64,000 nucleotides of DNA. It comes from Gemmatimonadota bacterium. Lineage in GTDB: Bacteria; Latescibacterota; UBA2968. The stretch is taken from NCBI GenBank assembly GCA_026705765.1, contig JAPPAB010000086.1:1-64000 (forward strand). The letters run 5' to 3'. Positions 36,005 through 46,042 of the stretch are shown here, piece by piece (the stretch's first letter is position 1; each line of letters starts with the position of its first letter). Made by a program: the position numbers and the translations under genes. The notes under the pieces are model-generated. The model was given only the letters and a program-made list of their open reading frames with translations, was not told where the DNA came from and did not search any database.

Positions 36005-37689
36005 ACTATAACCCCGAAAATCCCCTCATCATCCAGAGCGACCTCACGGTTCTCGTCGAAGTCAACTCGCCCAGATACGAAGCGGCGCGAGATCGGCTCG
36101 TGCGCTTTGCCGAACTGGAAAAAAGCCCCGAGCACATACACACGTACCGCGTCAACCCCCTCTCGCTCTGGAATGCAGCCGCAGCCGGCGTCACTACCGA
36201 AGAAATCATCGCCACCCTCGAAACCTACGGCAAATACGACATTCCCCAGAATGTGGGCGTTGAAATCCGAGAGGCAATGAGTCGCTATGGCAAAGTCTAT
36301 CTCGACAAAGAAGGCGACGCGCTCATCCTGTCTTCCGAAGACCCGCTAATCATCCTTGAAATCTGTCGCCACAAAACCGTACAGCCCTATATTGAAAAGC
36401 GGCTCAACGCCCATCGCATCAGCATTTTGCCTCTCTATCGAGGGCACCTCAAACAGGCTCTCACGCGCATCGGATTCCCGGTCAAAGATCGCGCGGGATA
36501 TCTCAGAGGTAGAACGCTCAAATTTCAACATCGCCAGACTGCGCTATCGGGCAATCCCTTTGCGCTGCGCGATTATCAGCGCGAGGCCGTCGATATATTC
36601 CACGCGGGCGGCGGTCCCGATGGCGGAAGCGGCACAGTAGTCTTGCCCTGCGGCGCGGGCAAAACCATTGTGGGCATGGCCGCGATGAATACCCTCCAGT
36701 GCGAAACTCTGATCCTGACCACCAATATCACGGCGTCTCGCCAGTGGAAAGCAGAACTCATCGACAAAACGAGCCTCACCGACGACCAGATAGGCGAATA
36801 TTCTGGCGAGCGCAAAGAGATTCGGCCCGTTACTATTGCCACGTACAATATCCTGACCTATCGCAAGAGCAGGGAGGAAGACTTCCCCCACTTCGGCATT
36901 TTCAATCAGGGCAATTGGGGCCTCATTATCTACGACGAAGTTCACCTGCTTCCCGCGCCTGTATTTCGCTTTACCGCCGAATTGCAATCCCGGCGTCGTC
37001 TGGGCCTCACAGCCACCCTCGTGCGCGAAGATGGCCTCGAAACCGATGTCTTTTCGCTCATCGGACCCAAGCGATACGATGTGCCCTGGCGAGAACTCGA
37101 ATCCAGTGGTTGGATAGCAACCGCGGAATGCTGTGAAATTCGCATGCCATTGCCTCAGGGCAAGCGGCTCAGCTATGCCATAGCAGACAGACGCGCAAAA
37201 TTCCGCATTGCATCGGAAAATGCCGACAAAATCCACATGGTCAAGCACCTGCTCAAAAAACACGAGGGCGACCAGATCCTCGTCATTGGGCAATACATCC
37301 GCCAGGTCGAATATATTGCACGAGAACTCGACGCCCCGTTAATCATGGGCAAAACCCCTACCGAAGACCGCGACCACCTCTACGAAGCATTTCGAAAGGG
37401 CAAAATCAAGATCCTCGTCGTATCCAAAGTCGCCAATTTTGCCGTCGATCTGCCCGACGCCAGCGTCGCCATTCAGATTTCTGGCACTTATGGATCGCGC
37501 CAGGAAGAAGCCCAGCGCCTCGGGCGCATTCTGCGTCCCAAATCCGACGGTAGCCTGGCTCATTTTTACACCCTCGTCACGCGCGATACCCGCGAACAAG
37601 AATTTGCCCGAAACCGCCAGACTTTCCTCACCGAACAGGGCTATCGCTACACCATTCGAGACGCAGACGATGTCTTTGATGAAGCGTGA
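36001..37689 (+). CDS. XPB/Ssl2-type DNA repair helicase
   Basis: A 562-residue superfamily 2 helicase of the bacterial XPB type. The N-terminal 190 residues are the helicase-associated domain also found in actinobacterial XPB (YNPENPLIIQSDLTVLVEV). Motif I is PCGAGKT (K221), motif II DEVH (312-315), motif III GLTATLVRED carries the RED residues, and motif VI is QEEAQRLGRILRPK. It unwinds DNA 3' to 5' and probably acts in excision repair or transcription-coupled repair. It overlaps the lipoprotein gene, and a partner with the same N-terminal domain lies at 40949. Confidence 0.93.
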   Translation: MNYNPENPLIIQSDLTVLVEVNSPRYEAARDRLVRFAELEKSPEHIHTYRVNPLSLWNAAAAGVTTEEIIATLETYGKYDIPQNVGVEIREAMSRYGKVYLDKEGDALILSSEDPLIILEICRHKTVQPYIEKRLNAHRISILPLYRGHLKQALTRIGFPVKDRAGYLRGRTLKFQHRQTALSGNPFALRDYQREAVDIFHAGGGPDGGSGTVVLPCGAGKTIVGMAAMNTLQCETLILTTNITASRQWKAELIDKTSLTDDQIGEYSGERKEIRPVTIATYNILTYRKSREEDFPHFGIFNQGNWGLIIYDEVHLLPAPVFRFTAELQSRRRLGLTATLVREDGLETDVFSLIGPKRYDVPWRELESSGWIATAECCEIRMPLPQGKRLSYAIADRRAKFRIASENADKIHMVKHLLKKHEGDQILVIGQYIRQVEYIARELDAPLIMGKTPTEDRDHLYEAFRKGKIKILVVSKVANFAVDLPDASVAIQISGTYGSRQEEAQRLGRILRPKSDGSLAHFYTLVTRDTREQEFARNRQTFLTEQGYRYTIRDADDVFDEA

Positions 37690-38522
37690 AAAACATGGCC
37701 TTCCGCAAGACCAGATTTTACGCCGCGATTGAACTGCCCCGCCCGATCAATTGTCTCATAACCTTTGCCTCAGTACTCCTCGGCGGCTGGCTGGGGATTC
37801 ACAGAATCACCGAACCCCTGCTTTTTGCCGCGCTATCCGCCGCCCTCATCACAGCGGGAGGCAACGCGCTCAACGACCTGTGTGGCATCACCGAAGACCG
37901 CATAAACAAACCACACCGCCCACTCCCCTCGGGCCGTTTATCCCCCAGCACCGCCCGCATAGAAATGGGAATTTTCCTCCTCGCGGGCATTCTCCTCGCC
38001 CTCCCTTTGCCAACGGCTGCCCTCGCCATTGCCCTCATTGCCATCGCAAGCCTGATCCTTTACAATACCTATCTCAAACGCGTACCGCTCATCGGCAATC
38101 TCACGGTAAGTGCGCTCGGCGGTCTGGCATTCCTCTATGGCGGCGCAGCCGTCCAGGTCATATCTGCCCCCTATCTCATTGTGGGCTTTGCCTTTCTGTT
38201 TCACCTGGGGCGCGAACTTCTCAAAGACCTCGAAGACAGCGCGGGCGACCGCCAGTTATCCGGCGGCACCGTACCCATCTCCTGGGGCGAAAATATCGCG
38301 CGTATTCTGATCACCGGCATCTTTGCAATCCTCATCATCGCGACCCCATTGCCCGCGCTCCTGGGCATTTACGGTTCGATTTATCTCAGCCTGATTATCC
38401 TCCTCAATCTTTTACTCATCTTTGTCCTCATCCGCCTCTGGCAAAAAGACACACTCGGATACCTGAACAAACTGCTCAAAGCGGGAATGCTACTGGGACT
38501 CGCCGCTTTTCTTTTTACTTAA
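37686..38522 (+). CDS. UbiA-family prenyltransferase
   Basis: A 278-residue membrane protein with eight or nine hydrophobic segments. The first prenyl-diphosphate motif is NDLCGITED (63-71), where Gly67 replaces the second Asp of NDxxDxxxD; the following INKPHRPLPSG is intact. The second motif LKDLEDSAGDRQ keeps its acidic residues. It resembles geranylgeranylglycerol-phosphate or digeranylgeranyl transferases more than UbiA proper; its acceptor is uncertain. GTG at 37686 overlaps the XPB stop; ATG at 37695 is an alternative. Confidence 0.85.
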   Translation: MKNMAFRKTRFYAAIELPRPINCLITFASVLLGGWLGIHRITEPLLFAALSAALITAGGNALNDLCGITEDRINKPHRPLPSGRLSPSTARIEMGIFLLAGILLALPLPTAALAIALIAIASLILYNTYLKRVPLIGNLTVSALGGLAFLYGGAAVQVISAPYLIVGFAFLFHLGRELLKDLEDSAGDRQLSGGTVPISWGENIARILITGIFAILIIATPLPALLGIYGSIYLSLIILLNLLLIFVLIRLWQKDTLGYLNKLLKAGMLLGLAAFLFT

Positions 38523-38577
38523 AAACTAACGTGAGGTTGCTGGCGAAGATTATTGGCGAGTAAACACCGCGCCAACC

Positions 38578-38606
38578 TTGAATATGCGGACAAAATTGGC
38601 TATACT
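38578..38606 (+). promoter_or_regulatory. Sigma70-type promoter of ligA
   Basis: TTGAAT (38578-38583), 17-bp spacer, TATACT (38601-38606). It would give a leader of about 90 bases before the ATG at 38705. Confidence 0.65.
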
Positions 38607-38659
38607 AAACGCAGCATTGAATTGGATAACCCCGCCCGCTGAGGAAAAGATAGGGATAA

Positions 38660-40759
<2,100 letters not shown>

Positions 40760-40777
40760 TCTGAATCGGCTTTTTGC

Positions 40778-40806
40778 TTGACAGACCCACCCCATTTTGT
40801 TACCCT
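40778..40806 (+). promoter_or_regulatory. Sigma70-type promoter of tRNA-Ala
   Basis: Consensus -35 TTGACA (40778-40783), 17-bp spacer, weak -10 TACCCT (40801-40806), starting 18 bases before tRNA-Ala. Confidence 0.65.
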
Positions 40807-40823
40807 TAATCGCGTATAGATGT

Positions 40824-40896
40824 GGGGCCGTAGCTCAACTGGGAGAGCGTTTGACTGGCAGTCAAAAGGTCGGCGGTTCGATCCCGCTCGGCTCCA
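40824..40896 (+). tRNA. tRNA-Ala (anticodon GGC)
   Basis: Acceptor GGGGCCG/CGGCTCC with one G-T pair, D stem GCTC/GAGC, anticodon stem TTTGA/TCAAA with loop CTGGCAG giving GGC, T arm GGCGG-TTCGATC-CCGCT, discriminator A. CCA is not encoded, unlike the three other tRNA genes here. Confidence 0.96.
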
Positions 40897-40906
40897 CTTT
40901 TTTTTA

Positions 40907-40936
40907 GGCACTTGTGTTTGCAAGTGTCTTATTTTT
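40907..40936 (+). terminator. Rho-independent terminator of tRNA-Ala
   Basis: GGCACTTG/CAAGTGTC stem (40907-40914, 40921-40928) with a 6-nt loop, followed by TTATTTTT. Confidence 0.8.
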
Positions 40937-40948
40937 ACTGTACCCACC

Positions 40949-42979
40949 ATGAAACTACGCACCGCGCTCACGCAATATCCGTTCGAAACGCTGTGTCAAA
41001 TTGCCCGCGACGTGGGTATTGATCCCGGTGGCAGCAACAAAACCATCCTCGCCGACGCCCTCTGCCGCATACTTCCCGACCCTGAGAACGTAGCAAAACG
41101 CCTCAGTTCCCTATCGCCTGAACAGCGCGCGATGGTACAGACCCTCGCCGCCGAAGGGGGCGAGCTTTTAGAAGCCGAAGCCGTTGAAAAATTTGCCAAC
41201 GGATTTCTTCCCCGCCTCCATGCACAACTCAGTGACCTGATCGGTCTCGTATTCCGAGACGCGCACACCCTGGACGATTCGTGTGTTCTAATCGGCATTC
41301 CCGAATCGCTACTCAAATCCATCCCCATTCCCGACGCAGATCAGGGCAGGTTGCTCGCCATTATGAAACCCGTCTCTGTGGGTTTGCTCCGAGCCTTTGC
41401 AGATCAGATTGGTCTGAGCCTTTCAGACACGCGCAAACCCATCGTGTCCAACGCCATAAGAGATGCCCTGATCGATATAAAAACACTGCATGCCTACCTC
41501 AACACACTCAGCGAAGACCGCCGCGCTATTCTCGATTTATTTCTCCCCGCCAACGCGATTACGCGCAGCGAAGTCGCCGATAAATTGGGAGAATCCGCAG
41601 TCCGTGAATTGGAGGACATGCTCTGGAAAATGCCGATCTTTTACGCGCCAAACCGCGATCTTCACGCCCTAAATGCCGCGATATGTCTCGCTTCAGACCT
41701 TTGCGCTACCCTGTCCAAAATCGCCCGATCCCAGGGTGGGCAACTCGAAAGCAACCTCGAAGCTCTCCTTGAAACCTCCGACACCGCTCCCGCTGCGATA
41801 CGCGAGAATACCGCCTTTCTCATCCGGGATCTGACCACATTGCTCGGTATTGTTGCACAACGCTTGCCCCGCAGACTCAAACACGGCGGCATATCTAAAA
41901 CTGATTTGCGCGACGCGAGCAAATACTGCCATATCCAGGACGATCCGGGCTATATTGAATTTCTCACGCTCTTTGCCGAAACAACGGGACTGGTAAAACC
42001 CCATAATACAGCCTGGCATACCGCCTCAGATGCCGGCACCCGGGTAGGGCAAATCATCGACATCCGCAAGGCGTGCTTTGAATTCTGGTTTCGCAGCGAG
42101 CGGTGGAATGAGTGGTCTTCCGATCGCACCAAAGCCACCAGTGCCCGAATGCAAGTACTCAGGAATATCCGCAGTGAAATCGTGCGAAGCCTTCGGCATT
42201 GCCCCGCCGCCACATGGATGAAGTATCCATCGTATTATCAATTTCTGACGCGCCTTTCAGAGCCTTTTCGACATTTTGCCAAAGACCCATCCCATACCGG
42301 AACCACCGCCGATGAATTGCTGCGCCGCACCATCACGGGTGCGCTCACCTATATGGGCGTCGTCCGCGTGGGCAACTTCCCCGATTTTTCCACACCATTG
42401 CAGCAAAGCAAAGAGGCGGTCTTTCAGATCACCCCTGCGGGCTATGCCCTGTTGCACGACACGCATGACGATGCACTGACCGAACACATACCCCTGCAAA
42501 ATCCAGAGGCAAAATTTGTTGTACAGCCCAATTTTGAAGTTCTATCCCCGCCGGATCTTCCCTGCGCGCACTATCTCAGACTGTGCGTCCTCGGAGACCT
42601 CAAAACACAGGATGTAATGGCGTGTTTCCATCTCTCCAGTGACTCGATTCGCCGCGCATTCGCACGCGGTTTGTCAGGAGACGAGATACGCTCATTTTTG
42701 ACACAGCACAGCAAGAGCGGCCTGCCCGACATGGTCGATACTTTAATTGCCGAATGTGACGACAAATACGGTGAAATCGAAATCCTCCCCGCCATCGGAC
42801 GAGTCAAAACCGCCACGCGAGAATTGCTCGACGAACTCTACGCTCAGCCCCGCATTGCCCAGGCATTGGACGACCGCATTTCTCCGACTATTGCAACCCT
42901 CAACAATGCGACAAACCCCGAATCCCTGATTCAAATCCTCCAGCAACAAGGCTATTTGCCACACCTCTCTCGGGAGTGA
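40949..42979 (+). CDS. Helicase-associated domain protein, probable XPB partner
   Basis: A 676-residue soluble protein without helicase motifs. Its C-terminal third matches the helicase-associated (Helicase_C_3-like) domain found at the N-terminus of bacterial XPB: FVVQPNFEVLSPPDLP, then LSGDEIRSFLTQHSKSGLPD and YGEIEILPA. The N-terminus MKLRTALTQYPFETLCQIARD resembles proteins encoded beside XPB in Mycobacterium (the Rv0862c type), from memory. It probably acts with XPB in repair. The start at 40949 lies beyond the tRNA-Ala terminator; frames reaching through the tRNA are artefacts. The stop lies four bases from the end of the convergent DUF6785 gene. Confidence 0.83.
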   Translation: MKLRTALTQYPFETLCQIARDVGIDPGGSNKTILADALCRILPDPENVAKRLSSLSPEQRAMVQTLAAEGGELLEAEAVEKFANGFLPRLHAQLSDLIGLVFRDAHTLDDSCVLIGIPESLLKSIPIPDADQGRLLAIMKPVSVGLLRAFADQIGLSLSDTRKPIVSNAIRDALIDIKTLHAYLNTLSEDRRAILDLFLPANAITRSEVADKLGESAVRELEDMLWKMPIFYAPNRDLHALNAAICLASDLCATLSKIARSQGGQLESNLEALLETSDTAPAAIRENTAFLIRDLTTLLGIVAQRLPRRLKHGGISKTDLRDASKYCHIQDDPGYIEFLTLFAETTGLVKPHNTAWHTASDAGTRVGQIIDIRKACFEFWFRSERWNEWSSDRTKATSARMQVLRNIRSEIVRSLRHCPAATWMKYPSYYQFLTRLSEPFRHFAKDPSHTGTTADELLRRTITGALTYMGVVRVGNFPDFSTPLQQSKEAVFQITPAGYALLHDTHDDALTEHIPLQNPEAKFVVQPNFEVLSPPDLPCAHYLRLCVLGDLKTQDVMACFHLSSDSIRRAFARGLSGDEIRSFLTQHSKSGLPDMVDTLIAECDDKYGEIEILPAIGRVKTATRELLDELYAQPRIAQALDDRISPTIATLNNATNPESLIQILQQQGYLPHLSRE

Positions 42980-42983
42980 CACC

Positions 42984-44966
42984 CTAATACCCGTGTATAT
43001 AATGCCCGCCTTCGGGAAACCAGATCAAATCAATCAAAAAAGAACATCCCACAGCGAACACATACCCCACAATCAACCCATAACAACACGGCTTAACCCT
43101 TCGGTAAAGTGAAATACCCCCGAAACTGAGAACCAGCAATTTGCTCAGCCACACCAGAAAAATATCCAGCACATAGAGCCGAACATAACCGCTCGACATC
43201 AGCATCACACCCAGCGGGTGAAACGGCCACCAGGAAAACCGACTCTGCATCACCTGAATAACCCCCGCAGCCACGCCACCCAGAACCCACACGCCAATTT
43301 TTCCCGGATCGGTCACAGTCGGATTCGTTTCTGCCACCGCCTTGGCAATCCCCTCGTACATCCCCACTGGCGCGCCCACCAGAGACCATGTGCGGAAAGT
43401 GCTCCCCCCCGATTCATAGCAGATGGCAACTGTGTAAATAATTGCCGATAGCATCCCCAGCATCAAGCTCCCAATCACCACCCACCCAACCCGCTTTGCA
43501 GGCCTCACCAGGCGTTCCACATGGGGCAATGCTGCCGGCAAACGCCAACCTGCCAGCAAACGCCAATTCACCAGCCGAAGTCCTACCAGCGTAGATTCCT
43601 GCATCTGGCTGGCTCCCACTGTCATATCCAGAATCGATGTCCCGAAACTCGGAAACAGATAGGCAAACCCACTCGCCGCCAAAAACTTCATCACCACCAA
43701 AATACTCGCCCAGAACAACAACAGCCAGGCCAGGCCAATCCCCGCGCTATAACCTGCGCTGTACAGCCAGAAAACCATATAAATACCGCCCCCCAAAATC
43801 CCACACACAGCTAAGCGGGGAGACAAAATAGTCGTTTCTGCCTCCCCACCTGCAGGCGGGCGTAACACCTGTCTGAAAACCTTTCGCAGATGACCGCGAG
43901 CAACCCAAATTGCCCAGATCGCCAGCCCCATGCTCACACCATGAGTAAACAGGCCCAAAATTGCAGTGGGTTTAGCCTCTTGCCCGGCTAAACCCACGGA
44001 AAACCCAACCCTGGACATCCCGTAAAGTCCCGCCTGCCCGGTCAGCCACAAAGACCAGATGCTAAACAGGATATTCAGATCGCACAAAAATGTGAACCCC
44101 AGCACAGGGGGCAAAAGCCGATAAGAGAACGGCTGCAAATAACGCGACAAGGCAGCGCCCCTTGGACCCCTTGGACCGTAATAAGGGTCAAAAATCGCCA
44201 GTCTGGGAAAACCCGGCGTCCAGTATTCGATCAGATTCCACAACAATGGGAGAGCCGCCACGACAAACCCCACCCAGAACAGCCAGTTCCGCATAAACGG
44301 AGGCCAGCCGCGCTTGCCGTCGAACCCTTCCGTCAAATTGAGCGGAACCTGCGCCAGGGGATACGTCAGCCGTTCGTGCCGAACCCACTGCTTCTGAAAC
44401 ACCGCCGTCAAACCCAGCCCAATAGCCGTCATCGCCACCCCGGCGGACATCGCCCAAAAAATCGGCGCTATCCACGCACCCCAGGGCACTGTCGCACCTT
44501 CCTCCAGCCCCAGAAAAAAACCCTCTGTCACCCCTGGGAAATTCGAGGGAAACATCCACCAGGGTAAATAGTCAAAAATCAACTCCTGCCACCGATTCTC
44601 GGGCGACGCATAATATCTCGGTGCCGCCATCGCGCCTACCCACTGCGTAATCCAGTTATACCCCGCAAACGACCCGCCCACCCAGAGCATGCTCAACGCC
44701 AGCCTCAACTCTGCAGAAGTCATAGACAGACGAGGCACGAACCGCTTCAAAAAAGCATTCACCAGAAGCCAGGCCACAAAGGGCAACAACACCGCCAGAG
44801 GCAGGTTCGCCATCGCCATATGTGCAGAACGAGATTTGAACTCCAAAAACGTTGCGGCAACACAGGCAAAAACCAATGTGGCCGAGAAAAGCGCCACGAC
44901 AGTCCAGCGCAGGCTATCCTCGGCCAACTCAGATGATGGGAAAAGTTTCCTTTTGATTTCAGCCAT
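42984..44966 (-). CDS. DUF6785/DUF6784-type multi-pass membrane protein (660 aa)
   Basis: A full-length paralogue of the protein at 15019-16974, with about 14 hydrophobic segments and the family blocks APRYYASPENRWQE, WWPFHPLGVML and IWFPEGGHYIHGY. Function is unknown; an uptake role is inferred. The ATG at 44966 (MAEIKRKLF) was chosen over an upstream GTG. It follows the aldo/keto reductase by eight bases, so the two form an operon. A perfect 12-bp inverted repeat is embedded in frame at 43966-43997 and encodes a VGLAGQEAKPT-like segment that the paralogue lacks. Confidence 0.75.
   Translation of the reverse strand: MAEIKRKLFPSSELAEDSLRWTVVALFSATLVFACVAATFLEFKSRSAHMAMANLPLAVLLPFVAWLLVNAFLKRFVPRLSMTSAELRLALSMLWVGGSFAGYNWITQWVGAMAAPRYYASPENRWQELIFDYLPWWMFPSNFPGVTEGFFLGLEEGATVPWGAWIAPIFWAMSAGVAMTAIGLGLTAVFQKQWVRHERLTYPLAQVPLNLTEGFDGKRGWPPFMRNWLFWVGFVVAALPLLWNLIEYWTPGFPRLAIFDPYYGPRGPRGAALSRYLQPFSYRLLPPVLGFTFLCDLNILFSIWSLWLTGQAGLYGMSRVGFSVGLAGQEAKPTAILGLFTHGVSMGLAIWAIWVARGHLRKVFRQVLRPPAGGEAETTILSPRLAVCGILGGGIYMVFWLYSAGYSAGIGLAWLLLFWASILVVMKFLAASGFAYLFPSFGTSILDMTVGASQMQESTLVGLRLVNWRLLAGWRLPAALPHVERLVRPAKRVGWVVIGSLMLGMLSAIIYTVAICYESGGSTFRTWSLVGAPVGMYEGIAKAVAETNPTVTDPGKIGVWVLGGVAAGVIQVMQSRFSWWPFHPLGVMLMSSGYVRLYVLDIFLVWLSKLLVLSFGGISLYRRVKPCCYGLIVGYVFAVGCSFLIDLIWFPEGGHYIHGY
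43966..43997. repeat. Perfect 12-bp inverted repeat inside the DUF6785 gene
   Basis: Arms GTGGGTTTAGCC (43966-43977) and GGCTAAACCCAC (43986-43997), 8-nt loop. It is in frame within the coding region, in a loop between hydrophobic segments. Confidence 0.85.
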
Positions 44967-44974
44967 TTTACACA

Positions 44975-45877
44975 CTACTCCACTGCACCGTAATGCGGTC
45001 CCCATTCCGCCGCAATCTCTCGACCAAGGGCTTCAAGAGCAATACCATCCGCAGCATTCAGCGGCGTAAATCGCCGCGCCCACGCCAGATTCTGCACGAG
45101 CTCAGCCTCCGAAAACATGCCGATCACAGCAGTGCAAACGCCGGGCAATCCCAGCGCGTAACGCAATGCTGCCTCGTGATCGTGTGGCCCATGCGCGGCC
45201 AGAGCCGAAGTCCTGGGCGTTTGATACGTCATACCCTGCGCCCCGCCGTAAACCTTCATCGCCGCCACGCCCACATCCCGCTCATACGCCAGAGGTAACA
45301 CCTCATTCTCAAAATTATAAGTATAGCGATCCGCGAGATTTACGGCGAGCATCACCACATCTATATCCGCCTCCCGCAACACCCTGGCAGTCCTCCAGGG
45401 TGCATTGTGCGCAGTAATCCCTACAAATCGCGTCCAACCCCGCCGCTGGACTTCCCGCAGCCCTGCCAGCACACCATCGGGAGCCAGCACCCGATCTACA
45501 TCTCTATTGCCCATCGAATGCACATAAACCAGATCCACGTGATCCGTCTGCAAATCTTTCAGCCCATTCTCCAATATCTTCAGAGCTTGTTCCGCTTCAT
45601 CTGCCGCTGTCTTGGTCACCAAAAACACCTCATCTCGTCGCTCCGCCATCACCTGCCCCAGTTGAACATGCGCCCGACCATATCCAGGCGCCGTATCAAT
45701 ATACGTCACCCCCAGGTCAATCGCCTTATGGCAAAGCGCAATGGCGTCCTCGTCTGAAAGCCCCATCCCACCGGGGGCAGATCCATACCCCAGAATGGGC
45801 ACCCGCTCTCCGGTCTTGCCCAGGACCCTATGGGGAATCGTGCTCGTCGCGACCTCTCGTACAGTATCCTGCGCCAT
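44975..45877 (-). CDS. Aldo/keto reductase
   Basis: A 300-residue NADPH-dependent aldo/keto reductase. The tetrad is D61, Y66 (DTAPGYGRA), K89 (VTKTA) and H120 (YVHSMG). The C-terminal GLPGVCTAVIGMFSEAEL fits the cofactor phosphate site. The ATG at 45877 follows a consensus AAGGAGG; an upstream frame of 16 residues is not used. It heads the two-gene operon with the DUF6785 membrane protein. The same pairing of an aldo/keto reductase with this membrane family recurs at 10.3-17 kb. Confidence 0.9.
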   Translation of the reverse strand: MAQDTVREVATSTIPHRVLGKTGERVPILGYGSAPGGMGLSDEDAIALCHKAIDLGVTYIDTAPGYGRAHVQLGQVMAERRDEVFLVTKTAADEAEQALKILENGLKDLQTDHVDLVYVHSMGNRDVDRVLAPDGVLAGLREVQRRGWTRFVGITAHNAPWRTARVLREADIDVVMLAVNLADRYTYNFENEVLPLAYERDVGVAAMKVYGGAQGMTYQTPRTSALAAHGPHDHEAALRYALGLPGVCTAVIGMFSEAELVQNLAWARRFTPLNAADGIALEALGREIAAEWGPHYGAVE

Positions 45878-45913
45878 AATACCCTCCTTGTTTGGCCTAA
45901 CCACCTGCCCGTA

Positions 45914-45942
45914 ATATGACACCACAAGACTCGTCTTGTCAA
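45914..45942 (-). promoter_or_regulatory. Promoter of the aldo/keto reductase operon with inverted repeat in the spacer
   Basis: Minus strand: -35 TTGACA (45942-45937), 17-bp spacer, -10 TCATAT (45919-45914). The spacer and part of the -35 contain ACAAGAC-tc-GTCTTGT (45924-45939), a 7-bp inverted repeat that could be an operator. Confidence 0.55.
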
Positions 45943-45962
45943 CATTTGATCTGTTGTGTGGC

Positions 45963-45990
45963 TTGATTTTTATATTCAGCCCCTTATATT
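45963..45990 (+). promoter_or_regulatory. Candidate promoter of the sulfatase gene
   Basis: TTGATT (45963-45968), 16-bp spacer, TATATT (45985-45990), about 50 bases before the start at 46043. Confidence 0.45.
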
Positions 45991-46042
45991 GCTCTGCGTC
46001 TCCTCAATCAAAACGAAAAACCCAATGCCTGTGGGAGGAACT

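Noticed and set aside
40820-40948. N-terminal extension of the helicase-associated gene through tRNA-Ala (GRSSTGRAFDW)
   Set aside because: The extension is translated tRNA and terminator sequence; the real start is the ATG at 40949.
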